Below are positions 25,676-37,119 of a DNA stretch of 50,701 bases, piece by piece (within the stretch, counting starts at the first letter, position 1; every line of letters begins with the position of its first letter). The stretch comes from Verrucomicrobiaceae bacterium. Its GTDB lineage: Bacteria; Verrucomicrobiota; Verrucomicrobiia; Chthoniobacterales; JAATET01. The notes below the pieces were generated by a model that saw nothing but the letters and a program-made list of their open reading frames with translations, did no database searches and had not been told where the DNA came from. The stretch lies in the NCBI GenBank assembly GCA_027488755.1, contig JAIYAZ010000153.1, positions 1 through 50,701 on the forward strand, read 5' to 3'. The translations under genes were made by a program, and so were the position numbers.

Positions 25676-26685
25676 ACGAATCCTCACCCCAGCCCTGCGG
25701 CATCCTCTACGTCGACGACGAGGAAATGGCCCTCAAATATTTCCACCGGGCCTACGGCGCGCAGTATCCCGTGCTCACCGCCAGCTCCGCCGACGAAGCC
25801 CTCCAGCGGCTCGAGTCTGATGCCGCCGACGTCGGCATCGTCATCTCCGACCAACGCATGCCCGGCATGCTCGGTTCCGACTTCCTCGCCCTCGTTCGCC
25901 AGCGCCACCCCAACAAGGTCCGCATCCTCACGACCGCCTACTCCGACCTCCAAAGCGCCATCAACGCCGTCAACAAGGGCCACATCTACCAGTATGTCGT
26001 CAAACCCTGGGAAATCCCCGAGCTCGGCATGATCCTCCGCCGCGCGGCCGACTACCACCACGTCCTCGCCGAACGCGACACCCTCCTCCGCGCCAAGATG
26101 ACCGTGCTCCAGCGCCTCATCTGCGGCGACCGCCTCCGCGGCCTCCTCCTCGGCAGCCAGACCCTGCCCGCAGCGGAGGCCCTCGCCTTCCGCCAGGCCC
26201 TCGGCGCCATGATCCTCGCCCTGCCCGGGGATTTTCCGCCCGCCCCCGCCGAAGGCCCGGCCACCGAACCCGCCGGCCACCTCCTCCGCCGCGAATACGA
26301 AACCTGCACCCACCTCCTCGGCTCCTTCCCCCCGCCCCCCGCCGCCGAAGCCCTCGAAAACCTCCGCGCCGCCCTCCCCGCCGCCAGCCTGGATAACCCC
26401 GACCCCGACCTCCACCGCCTCCTCGTCCCCCCCGCCGCCGGCGACGACGACCTCCCCCGCCGCCTCCTCGGCCTCGCCAGCGGGGGCCCCGTCACCGCCG
26501 AGTCCCGCCTTCTCCTCCTCGCCCTCAGCGCCCTCGCCGGCGCCGGAGCCCGCCTCGAAATCACCCGCGGCCCGCAGGACCCCGCCCCCCTCCTCCTCGA
26601 CCCCGGCCAAACCCCCGCCGACCCCGCCGAACTCATCGACGCCCTCTCCGAAAAGTTCGCCCAATTCGACATCGCGCGGTTATAG
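25669..26685 (+). CDS. Response regulator with RpfG/HupR-like receiver and unrecognised C-terminal domain
   Basis: Residues about 10-130 are a receiver: ILYVDDEEMALKYF with the acidic pocket, ISDQRMPGM with the phospho-acceptor Asp, ILTTAYSDL with the conserved Thr, and VVKPWE with the Lys-Pro. The SDQRMPG and KPW forms are typical of receivers linked to HD-GYP or kinase outputs. A helical linker (about 135-170) leads to about 170 residues rich in Ala/Leu/Pro that match no domain I know; no HD-GYP, GGDEF or HTH motif is present. It overlaps the hybrid kinase gene, so it is probably that kinase's partner. Confidence 0.85.
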   Translation: MLNESSPQPCGILYVDDEEMALKYFHRAYGAQYPVLTASSADEALQRLESDAADVGIVISDQRMPGMLGSDFLALVRQRHPNKVRILTTAYSDLQSAINAVNKGHIYQYVVKPWEIPELGMILRRAADYHHVLAERDTLLRAKMTVLQRLICGDRLRGLLLGSQTLPAAEALAFRQALGAMILALPGDFPPAPAEGPATEPAGHLLRREYETCTHLLGSFPPPPAAEALENLRAALPAASLDNPDPDLHRLLVPPAAGDDDLPRRLLGLASGGPVTAESRLLLLALSALAGAGARLEITRGPQDPAPLLLDPGQTPADPAELIDALSEKFAQFDIARL

Positions 26686-26730
26686 TTGCGAAAAAAATGC
26701 GGCAGTTTAGGGCTCCTCAACGCCTGCCTA

Positions 26731-27495
26731 ATGTCCCTTCCCGGAGTCCTGCTCGTCGATGACGAAGCCCTTGCGCTGAAGTATTTTGCGAAGGCTTTTG
26801 CCGGCAAGTTTCGGGTCTACCCCGCGGACGCCGCCGCCGCCGCGCTCCGCACCCTGGCCGAACCCGGCGCCGACATTGCCGTCATCGTCACCGACCAGCG
26901 CATGCCCGAGGCCACCGACATCGAGCTCCTGCGCGAGGTCCGGCGGCGCCACCCCCGCATCATCCGCATTCTCACCACGGCCTACGCCCACCTCGACGTC
27001 CTCGTGCAGGCCATCAACACCGGGGCCGTCTTCTCCTTCGTCGCGAAACCCTGGCAGCTCGGCGACCTCGAACGCACCCTCACCCAGGCCCTCGCCCGGC
27101 ACGCCTCCGAAGCCTCCGCCCAGCGCCTGCTCGCCACGAAACTCGACGAATTCCGCGCCACCCTGCTCGAAGGCCGCACCTACGACCTCGCGCAAATCGC
27201 CGCCCGCATCGGCCACTACGTCCACAACGCCCTCTGCCCCGTCAACGTCCTCCTCGAGCAACTCGGCGAAACCACCCAGGCGCCGCCCCTCGACCCCGCC
27301 TTCCTCCGCGACGTGAACGCCCAGGTCCAGGCCATCTCCCGCACGCTCAAGGACCTCGCCCAAATCAGCGCGCCCTCGACCCCGCGCCCGGCCCCCCGGC
27401 CGCCAGTCTCGGCCTCGAACTCGCCGCCTGCCGCAAGATCGCCGAATACGCCCACGCCGAAGTCAAAGGCCGCCTCGACGAAAACGAGGAGCTAG
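26731..27495 (+). CDS. Receiver protein with degenerate DHp-like helix; 3' end apparently frameshifted
   Basis: Starts at the ATG giving SLPGVLLVDDEALALKYF; an in-frame Met 15 codons upstream is less likely. A receiver covers about 1-120 (VTDQRMPEATD, ILTTAYAHL, VAKPWQL), closely related to that of the preceding gene. Then come a helical linker and IGHYVHNALCPVNVLLEQL, which resembles the H-box of a histidine kinase dimerisation helix. No ATPase domain follows. After QISAPSTP the frame becomes Pro/Ser-rich and atypical (PAPRPPVSASNS), while another frame stays protein-like to a stop at 27548. The 254-residue form is therefore probably not the ancestral one. Confidence 0.75.
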   Translation: MSLPGVLLVDDEALALKYFAKAFAGKFRVYPADAAAAALRTLAEPGADIAVIVTDQRMPEATDIELLREVRRRHPRIIRILTTAYAHLDVLVQAINTGAVFSFVAKPWQLGDLERTLTQALARHASEASAQRLLATKLDEFRATLLEGRTYDLAQIAARIGHYVHNALCPVNVLLEQLGETTQAPPLDPAFLRDVNAQVQAISRTLKDLAQISAPSTPRPAPRPPVSASNSPPAARSPNTPTPKSKAASTKTRS

Positions 27496-27548
27496 AACTC
27501 TACGTCCGCCTGCCCGTGCACCTCATCGTCAACGGCCCGCGCGGCTAG
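27365..27548 (+). pseudogene. Out-of-frame 3' tail of the preceding receiver gene
   Basis: In the -1 frame relative to the annotated gene, this stretch encodes QRALDPAPGPP, then ASLGLELAACRKIAEYAH and EVKGRLDENEELELYVRL, ending VNGPRG at a TAG. It has the C-ending codon style of its surroundings and no stop. Adding one A in the AAA run at 27362-27364 would join it smoothly to LKDLAQ. A real frameshift mutation, an assembly error, or programmed slippage are all possible. Confidence 0.6.
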
Positions 27549-27569
27549 GCCCCCCGGGAGCCCGCCGCC

Positions 27570-31873
<4,304 letters not shown>

Positions 31874-31896
31874 CGGGGAACTCGCGCCGAAACGCC

Positions 31897-31951
31897 GAGA
31901 CGCTGAGAAAGGAATATGGTGGGGGATACCCATCCCCCTCCTCCGCGTCTC
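31897..31951. repeat. Palindromic short-period repeat between acs and acpP
   Basis: GAGACGC (31897-31903) pairs with GCGTCTC (31945-31951), and GGGGGAT (31921-31927) with ATCCCCC (31932-31938) inside it. The outer arms consist of units like CGCxGAGx repeated about every eight bases, continuing to about 31965. The layout resembles the element inside purL. It lies in the 165-base gap after acs and could fold into a branched hairpin in RNA. Confidence 0.6.
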
Positions 31952-31985
31952 TGCGCCTCCGCGCGAACCTTCCTCAAAAACGAAA

Positions 31986-32009
31986 CAGGCCGCGCTCACG
32001 CGCGGCCTG
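31986..32009 (-). terminator. Rho-independent terminator for acpP
   Basis: A perfect 10-bp GC-rich stem (31986-31995 with 32000-32009) with a 4-base loop lies 29 bases beyond the acpP stop. On the minus strand it is followed by TTTCGTTTTT, a good U-tract. On the plus strand the trailing sequence (GCTCAAATTT) is weaker, but it may also stop acs transcripts. Confidence 0.8.
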
Positions 32010-32038
32010 CTCAAATTTGGAAATCGAAGGAGGGGAGA

Positions 32039-32284
32039 TTACTTCCCGCTCTTCTCCTCGATGTATTTCGTCACGTCGCCGACGGTCTGGAGCTTCTCGG
32101 CGTCCTCATCGGGCACTTCGACGTTGAATTCTTCTTCAAACGCCATGACGAGCTCGACCGTATCGAGGGAGTCGGCGCCGAGGTCTTCGATAAAAGATGC
32201 CGTCGGGGTCACCTGCTCAGGCGTAACGCCAAGCTGCTCGACAATGATATCTTTGACTTTCTCTTCGATGGATTTTTCAGACAT
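32039..32284 (-). CDS. acpP: Acyl carrier protein, housekeeping fatty-acid type
   Basis: 81 residues: [18 protein letters not shown], then the phosphopantetheine site [20 protein letters not shown] (Ser39) and [18 protein letters not shown]. This is close to the standard FabF-associated ACP sequence and clearly different from the two cluster carriers. It uses more A/T-containing codons than its neighbours, as highly expressed genes here seem to do. An upstream in-frame Met would add 37 non-homologous residues, so the start before SEKSIEEK is preferred. No fab genes are adjacent. It is divergent from the SRPBCC gene. Confidence 0.96.
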   Translation of the reverse strand: MSEKSIEEKVKDIIVEQLGVTPEQVTPTASFIEDLGADSLDTVELVMAFEEEFNVEVPDEDAEKLQTVGDVTKYIEEKSGK

Positions 32285-32358
32285 AGGGACAGGGTTGTTT
32301 GGTAAGGTGGGGCTAGCAGTTAGGCGCGGCCTCAGGGTTTGACAATGATTTATTTCCG

Positions 32359-32910
32359 ATGACCGCAGCAACTCGTTTTTCCGCCATGGGGTCAAGCCGA
32401 AATCCTCCCGCCCACGCCGCCGTCTTTACGCGCGACACGTGGCTGCCCGCGTCGCCCGCTGACGTCTACGCCTTCCACCAGGACCCGCGCAACCTCCGCA
32501 AAATTTCGCCGCCCTCGCTCCGCGTGCTCCGCATCGACGCCGAACCCATCGCCCGCGTCGGCGACCGCTTCCGCATCGTCGCCCGCCAGTTTTTCGTCGT
32601 CCCCGTCGACTGGCTCGGGGAATGGCTCACCGTCGAACCGCCCGCCCATCCCCACGCGCCCTGCCGCGTCGTCGACGGCGCCGTCTCCGCCCCCTTCGCC
32701 CGCTTCGACCACGAACACCGCTTCACCCCCGAAAACGGCGGCACGCGCATGACCGATCGCGTGACCTACTCGCTGCTCGGCCCCGCCTGGGGCCCGATCG
32801 GCGGGCTGCTCAACCTCGGCGTGCGCCTCCTCGTGCTCATCCCCATGTTTCGCACGCGCCACGCCGTGACGCGCCGCTACTTCTCCGCCCCGCGACCCGG
32901 CGCGGCGTAA
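32359..32910 (+). CDS. SRPBCC-fold protein (cell division inhibitor / polyketide cyclase-like)
   Basis: 183 residues with the pattern of SRPBCC ligand-binding proteins: [29 protein letters not shown] at the start, a central beta sheet ([21 protein letters not shown]), [29 protein letters not shown], and a long C-terminal helix. This variant is usually annotated as SRPBCC family or 'cell division inhibitor', without known substrate. The start may be here or nine codons on (Met before GSSRNPP); neither has a ribosome-binding site. Nothing in the neighbourhood suggests a pathway. Confidence 0.75.
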   Translation: MTAATRFSAMGSSRNPPAHAAVFTRDTWLPASPADVYAFHQDPRNLRKISPPSLRVLRIDAEPIARVGDRFRIVARQFFVVPVDWLGEWLTVEPPAHPHAPCRVVDGAVSAPFARFDHEHRFTPENGGTRMTDRVTYSLLGPAWGPIGGLLNLGVRLLVLIPMFRTRHAVTRRYFSAPRPGAA

Positions 32911-32928
32911 AAAAACCCCGCGCGAACC

Positions 32929-33660
32929 CTACGCCCCCGGCGTCGGCGTCGCGCTCGGCTTCGGCTGCGCGTCCGGCAGCGTCTGCCCCGCCGGCGCGTC
33001 GGTGCGCGGCTTGCCCGAGGGCGTCACCGTCGCCGTGCGCGTGTATTCGGGGTTGTTCGCCATCGAGGCCTCGATCGTGTAGGTCTGCCCCGGCTGCATG
33101 TCGCGCGTGGCGATCTTCTCCTCGTATTGGAGCCGCTCGCCGGGGTTGATCATCACCACGCCGCTCTGGTCGGTGAACGCCCGGTCGTCCGACCACTTCT
33201 CGATCACCTTCCCGCTGCCGTCGCGCACCAGAATCTCAATGCGCTGTGAGGTCGGGAAATCCATCTTCACCAGCCGCTGCGTGCGGTTGAACACCGTGAA
33301 CGTCACCGTGATCTCGCGCCGGTCATCCAGCGAAAACGTCGCCGGCTCGATCGCCAGCTTGCTGTCGCTCGCGGCCTTGCCGAGCTTCACCGACGCAAAC
33401 ATGTCCGTGAAAAACCGCGAAAACATCTTCGACGCGCTCACGTCGCCCGACTTGTTGCGCGGATACTGGTTCGACGGGCTGTCGAGGAACTGACGCGCCT
33501 TGCGCCCGGGATTCTCCGCCTCGCCGTTGAGGCTGAAGAACGGGCTCTCGGCCGGCGGAATCACCGGCACGGCGGGTTCCTGCGCGGAGGCCACCCGCAG
33601 GCCGGCTCCCGGAAACAGCGCGGCCATCAGGACCGGCGCAAGAAATCGCGAAACGTGCAT
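32929..33660 (-). CDS. Exported BsuPI-domain protein (intracellular proteinase inhibitor-like)
   Basis: A signal peptide (about 1-27, RFLAPVLMAALFPGAGLRVASA) is followed by a linker with FFSLNGEAENPGRKARQFLDSP and a beta-sandwich of about 110 residues. That domain shows TVTFTVFNRTQRLVKMDFP, RIEILVRDGSGKVIEKWSDD and INPGERLQYEEKI, the marks of the BsuPI domain. The tail is Pro/Thr-rich. BsuPI is named for a Bacillus protease inhibitor, but most family members are unstudied. The start was placed at the Met before HVSRFLAP; the frame stays open far upstream only because the opposite strand is GC-rich coding DNA. Confidence 0.78.
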   Translation of the reverse strand: MHVSRFLAPVLMAALFPGAGLRVASAQEPAVPVIPPAESPFFSLNGEAENPGRKARQFLDSPSNQYPRNKSGDVSASKMFSRFFTDMFASVKLGKAASDSKLAIEPATFSLDDRREITVTFTVFNRTQRLVKMDFPTSQRIEILVRDGSGKVIEKWSDDRAFTDQSGVVMINPGERLQYEEKIATRDMQPGQTYTIEASMANNPEYTRTATVTPSGKPRTDAPAGQTLPDAQPKPSATPTPGA

Positions 33661-33729
33661 ATCAGCGCAACGGGTTATCGCAGGGCGGGCACGGTTGCAA
33701 ATCCTATCCGCGCCGCTACCCTTGCCCGC

Positions 33730-34389
33730 ATGCGAACCCTCCTCCTCGCCACCTCCCTCCTCGTGGCCCTCGCGGGAGCCGCCTCCGCCGGCGCGAAAAA
33801 ACAGCCCCCCGTCACCGTCCGCTTCCACGCCCAGGGCGGCTCCGAGGGCGGGGAATTCTCCCAACCCGTCCAGCTCCTCCAGTCCGGCCGCTCCGTCACC
33901 ATGCAGACGATGCCCCTCCTCACAGAAAGCGAGATCAAATCCTTCCACCCCTTCGCGGCCACCGACGGGTCCGGCACCATGGGCGCCTACTTCCGCCTCG
34001 ACGCCCACGGCGTCAACCTCCTCTCCCAGCACACCATGTCCCGCCGCGGCACCTACATGATGGCGTTCTTCAACGGCCGCCACGTCGTCGACCTCTACGT
34101 CGACCGCGGCGTGAAGGACGGCATCGCCGCCATCCCCTCCGGCCTCACCGCCCACGACATCACCCTCCTCGACCTCACCTTCCCCCGCTTCGGCCACGAG
34201 GGCGAAAAACCCGCCGGCCTCCAAAAGCCGAAACCCACGCCCGCCTCCGCCCGGCCCAGCCCCACGCCCCCCCTTCGCCTCCAGCCCGCCATGGCCCGCC
34301 AACCCGACGGCACGCTCGCCCCCGCCCGCGCCATCCCCGGGGCCGGCGACCCCGCCCCCACCCAGCTCTCGCCCGTCGGCCAGCGGTAA
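33730..34389 (+). CDS. Exported protein of unknown function
   Basis: 219 residues with an N-terminal signal peptide (MRTLLLATSLLVALAGAASA) and a compact domain of about 140 residues (VTVRFHAQGGSEGGEF, MQTMPLLTESEIKSFHPF, GAYFRLDAHGVNLLSQHT, RHVVDLYVDRGVKDG). A long Pro-rich tail follows. The middle has a faint likeness to a periplasmic SecD-type subdomain, but not enough to call. It is divergent from the BsuPI gene (69 bases between starts) and 57 bases upstream of lnt on the same strand. The start was chosen for its signal peptide. Confidence 0.75.
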   Translation: MRTLLLATSLLVALAGAASAGAKKQPPVTVRFHAQGGSEGGEFSQPVQLLQSGRSVTMQTMPLLTESEIKSFHPFAATDGSGTMGAYFRLDAHGVNLLSQHTMSRRGTYMMAFFNGRHVVDLYVDRGVKDGIAAIPSGLTAHDITLLDLTFPRFGHEGEKPAGLQKPKPTPASARPSPTPPLRLQPAMARQPDGTLAPARAIPGAGDPAPTQLSPVGQR

Positions 34390-34446
34390 CCCCACCCCCC
34401 GCGCGGTCTTGCCAAACCGCCCCCGGGCTGCTGGCCTCTCCGCCTG

Positions 34447-36048
34447 ATGAAGCACCTCTGGCCCTGGATCCTGGCCGCCGCGAGCGGCGCCCTGCTGGCC
34501 CTCGCCTTCCCGCCCTACGAGCACTCCGTGCTCGGCTGGTTCGGTCTCACGCCCCTGCTCGTCGCCCTCTGGTGGGGACCCCGCGCCCCCGGCGGCCGCG
34601 GCGCCCTCGGCCTCTTCGCCAAAGGCTACCTCGCCGGCCTCGTCCATTTCTGGATGTCGCTCCAATGGATCACCGAAGTCACCGTCGCCGGCTGGGTCGT
34701 CTTCGCCTTCTACCTCGCCATTTATCCCGGCCTCTGGGCCCTCTTCGTCGGCCTCTGCTGCCGCCCCCGCGACCCGCTCCCGCCAACTCCCAACTCCCAA
34801 CTCCCAACTCCCAACCCCTGGCTCAGCTCTTTCGGCAACCTCCGCATGGCCCTCCGCGCCGCCTTTGCCTGGGTCGCCCTCGAGTGGCTGCGCGGCACCC
34901 TCTTCACCGGCTTCGGCTGGAACAGCCTCGGCGTCTCCACCTGGCAGAACGGCCCGCTCATCCAGATCGCGGAATTCACCGGCGTGGCCGGCCTCTCGTT
35001 TCTCCTCGTCCTCGTCAACGTCATCCTCGTCCTCACCGGCCGCCGCCTCGGCTACGAAGCCGGCACCAACCGCCTGCGCCCCCACTTCGACTTCACCGTC
35101 AGCATGGCCCTCGTCGTCGGCACGCTCGCCTTCGGTCTCTGGCGCGTCCGCGAGCCCGCCGGACCCGAGGTCGCCCTCCGCGTCGCCGCCGTCCAGGCCA
35201 ACATCCCGCAGGACGTCAAATGGGACCCCGGCTTCGAGCGGCACATCATCGACACCTACCGCCGCCTCTCCGCCTCCGCCGCCGCCTTCCGCCCCGACCT
35301 CCTCATCTGGCCCGAAGCCGCCACGCCCCGCCCCCTCCTCGAGGACGAGGAGATGAAAGCCATGGCCCTCGAAGTCTCCCGCGAAGCCGGCGGCGACTTC
35401 CTCCTCGGCTCCATCCGCTACCTCGGCGCGCAGGCCTACAACGCCGCCATCCTCCTCGACCAGCAAACCGGCGTGCAGACCTACCACAAAATGCACCTCG
35501 TCCCCTTCGGCGAATACGTCCCCTTCCGCCACAGCTTCCCCCTCTTCGCCTGGATCGTCGGCGACCAGGTCCTCGGCGACTTCGACGCCGGCACCGAGCC
35601 CGTCGTCATGACGCTCCAAAACAAACCCGTGCGCGTCGCCCCGCTCATCTGCTTCGAGGACACCCTCGGCGACCTCACCCGCCGCTTCGCCCAAAACGGC
35701 GCCCAGCTCCTCATCACCCTCACCAACGACGGCTGGTTCCGCCGCAGCGCCGCGTCCCGCCAGCACCTCGCCAACTCCGTCTTCCGCGCCGCCGAAACCA
35801 AGCTCCCCCTCGTCCGCGCCGCGAACACCGGCGTCACCGCCTTCATCAACCGCTTCGGCGCCGTCCAGCGCACCCTCGAAGTCGGCGGCAACACCTTCGT
35901 CGAAGGCGTCCTCCTCGGCGAAGTCGCCGTCCCCCTCCGCCCCGCCGAGACCTTCTACACCCGCCACGGCGACCTCTTTTCCCTGCTCGCCCTCGTCCTC
36001 ACCCTCGTCGCCATCCGCACCCACCTCCTCACCGCCCGCCGCCCGTGA
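34447..36048 (+). CDS. lnt: Apolipoprotein N-acyltransferase
   Basis: Adds the third acyl chain to the N-terminal Cys of lipoproteins at the inner membrane. Several N-terminal membrane helices are followed by a nitrilase-type domain with the catalytic triad Glu290 (WPEAATP), Lys348 (YHKMHLVPFGEY) and Cys402 (LICFEDTLG). A C-terminal helix closes the protein. Length 533 is normal. A stretch around residues 113-125 (PTPNSQLPTPNP) is encoded by a 7-base tandem repeat, described separately, and lies in a loop between membrane helices. The start is the ATG before KHLWPWILAAASG. Confidence 0.95.
   Translation: MKHLWPWILAAASGALLALAFPPYEHSVLGWFGLTPLLVALWWGPRAPGGRGALGLFAKGYLAGLVHFWMSLQWITEVTVAGWVVFAFYLAIYPGLWALFVGLCCRPRDPLPPTPNSQLPTPNPWLSSFGNLRMALRAAFAWVALEWLRGTLFTGFGWNSLGVSTWQNGPLIQIAEFTGVAGLSFLLVLVNVILVLTGRRLGYEAGTNRLRPHFDFTVSMALVVGTLAFGLWRVREPAGPEVALRVAAVQANIPQDVKWDPGFERHIIDTYRRLSASAAAFRPDLLIWPEAATPRPLLEDEEMKAMALEVSREAGGDFLLGSIRYLGAQAYNAAILLDQQTGVQTYHKMHLVPFGEYVPFRHSFPLFAWIVGDQVLGDFDAGTEPVVMTLQNKPVRVAPLICFEDTLGDLTRRFAQNGAQLLITLTNDGWFRRSAASRQHLANSVFRAAETKLPLVRAANTGVTAFINRFGAVQRTLEVGGNTFVEGVLLGEVAVPLRPAETFYTRHGDLFSLLALVLTLVAIRTHLLTARRP
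34783..34815 (+). repeat. Heptanucleotide tandem repeat (CCAACTC)4 inside lnt
   Basis: Four perfect copies of CCAACTC plus a partial fifth (CCAAC) lie within the lnt reading frame. Three units make 21 bases, so the encoded peptide repeats as PTPNSQL. A change of one unit would shift the frame. The sequence differs from the C-ending codon style around it and looks like an intruding simple repeat. Confidence 0.9.
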
Positions 36049-36109
36049 GAGAATTTCCCATTTTCGGATTTTCAGCCTCCGCCCCTTTCCGGCAACCTAA
36101 CCCCTTCGC

Positions 36110-36346
36110 ATGAAAGCCGTCGTCACCGTCACCCCGAAAAAATCCGTGCTCGACCCGCAGGGCGCCGCCGTCGCCCAGGCCCTCGCCCACCACGGCCTCG
36201 AAAACATCGGCAAAGTCCGCATCGGCAAATCGATCGAAATCGAACTCCCCGCCGGTACCATCGACGAAGCCCGCCTCCACCAGCTCTGCCGCGACTTCCT
36301 CTCCAACCCCGTCATCGAAGACTACACGTTCGAGATCGTCGCCTAG
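36110..36346 (+). CDS. purS: Phosphoribosylformylglycinamidine synthase subunit PurS
   Basis: 78-residue small subunit of the three-part FGAM synthase (PurSQL), which makes formylglycinamidine ribonucleotide in purine synthesis. Visible: [17 protein letters not shown] at the start, GKSIEIELP, and [11 protein letters not shown] at the end, as in the family. It sits directly before purQ with four bases between stop and start, and 61 bases after lnt. Confidence 0.96.
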   Translation: MKAVVTVTPKKSVLDPQGAAVAQALAHHGLENIGKVRIGKSIEIELPAGTIDEARLHQLCRDFLSNPVIEDYTFEIVA

Positions 36347-36350
36347 AGCC

Positions 36351-37034
36351 ATGCGCTTCGCCGTCCTCCAGTTTCCCGGCTCCAACTGCGACCAGGACGC
36401 CGTCGCTGCCGTCCGCTCCTTCCCCGGGGCTTCCGCCGACCTCGTCTGGCACAAAACGAACTCCCTCGCCGGCTTCGACGCCGTCATCGTCCCCGGCGGC
36501 TTCTCCTACGGCGACTACCTCCGCTGCGGCGCCATCGCGCAGTTCTCGCCCATCCTCGCCGCCGTGAAGGAATTCGCCGCGCAGGGCGGCCCCGTCCTCG
36601 GCATCTGCAACGGCTTCCAGATCCTCTGCGAAAGCGGCCTCCTCCCCGGCGCCCTCGTCCGCAACCGCGACCTCCACTTCCTCTGCGAGCACATCCACCT
36701 GCGCGTCGAGACCACCGCCACCCCCTTCACGAAAAACGCCCGCCCCGGCCAGGTGCTCCGCATCCCCATCGCCCACGGCGAAGGCAACTACGTCTGCGAT
36801 GACGCCACCCTCGCTGAGCTTGAAAACAACGGCCAGATCGCCTTCCGCTACACCGACGCCACCGGCGCCACCACCGAAGCCGCGAACCCCAACGGCTCCC
36901 GCGCCCACATCGCCGGCATCCGCAACGCCGCCGGCAACGTCCTCGGCCTCATGCCCCACCCCGAGCGCGCCTGCGACGCCCTCCTCGGCAGCACCGACGG
37001 CCGCGTCCTCTTCGAATCAATTCTGAGTTCCTAA
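36351..37034 (+). CDS. purQ: Phosphoribosylformylglycinamidine synthase subunit PurQ (glutaminase)
   Basis: Class I glutamine amidotransferase that supplies ammonia to PurL. The nucleophile Cys is in [10 protein letters not shown] and the His-Glu pair in [10 protein letters not shown]; the N-terminus [14 protein letters not shown] and [16 protein letters not shown] are typical PurQ. Length 227 is standard. It lies between purS and purL; the 85-base gap before purL carries a palindromic repeat element. Confidence 0.97.
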   Translation: MRFAVLQFPGSNCDQDAVAAVRSFPGASADLVWHKTNSLAGFDAVIVPGGFSYGDYLRCGAIAQFSPILAAVKEFAAQGGPVLGICNGFQILCESGLLPGALVRNRDLHFLCEHIHLRVETTATPFTKNARPGQVLRIPIAHGEGNYVCDDATLAELENNGQIAFRYTDATGATTEAANPNGSRAHIAGIRNAAGNVLGLMPHPERACDALLGSTDGRVLFESILSS

Positions 37035-37114
37035 CCATGGTGGGCACGGAGAACAGGGAGAGGCATTTCTGTCTTTCCGGCCTTTTCTCCATGCCCTCCA
37101 TGATCTCCATGGTT
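37033..37114. repeat. Palindromic 9-nt-period repeat between purQ and purL
   Basis: AACCATGG (37033-37040) and CCATGGTT (37107-37114) form perfect outer arms. Read on the minus strand, the right half is CATGGAGAT, CATGGAGGG, CATGGAGAA: three 9-base units in a row. The left half is a looser copy of the same pattern on the plus strand. The element fills nearly the whole purQ-purL gap and would form a long imperfect hairpin in the purSQL transcript. Confidence 0.75.
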
Positions 37115-37119
37115 TCCTA

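Noticed and set aside
32339-32344. Consensus TTGACA as a promoter for the SRPBCC gene
   Set aside because: The matching -10 position falls inside the gene and is not A/T-rich, so it would start transcription too late.
33661-36024. Upstream in-frame extension of the BsuPI-domain gene across lnt
   Set aside because: The extension is antisense to lnt and an exported protein, and the signal peptide clearly begins at 33660.
37033-37114. CRISPR-like repeat array
   Set aside because: Units are only nine bases with no spacers, and no cas genes are present.
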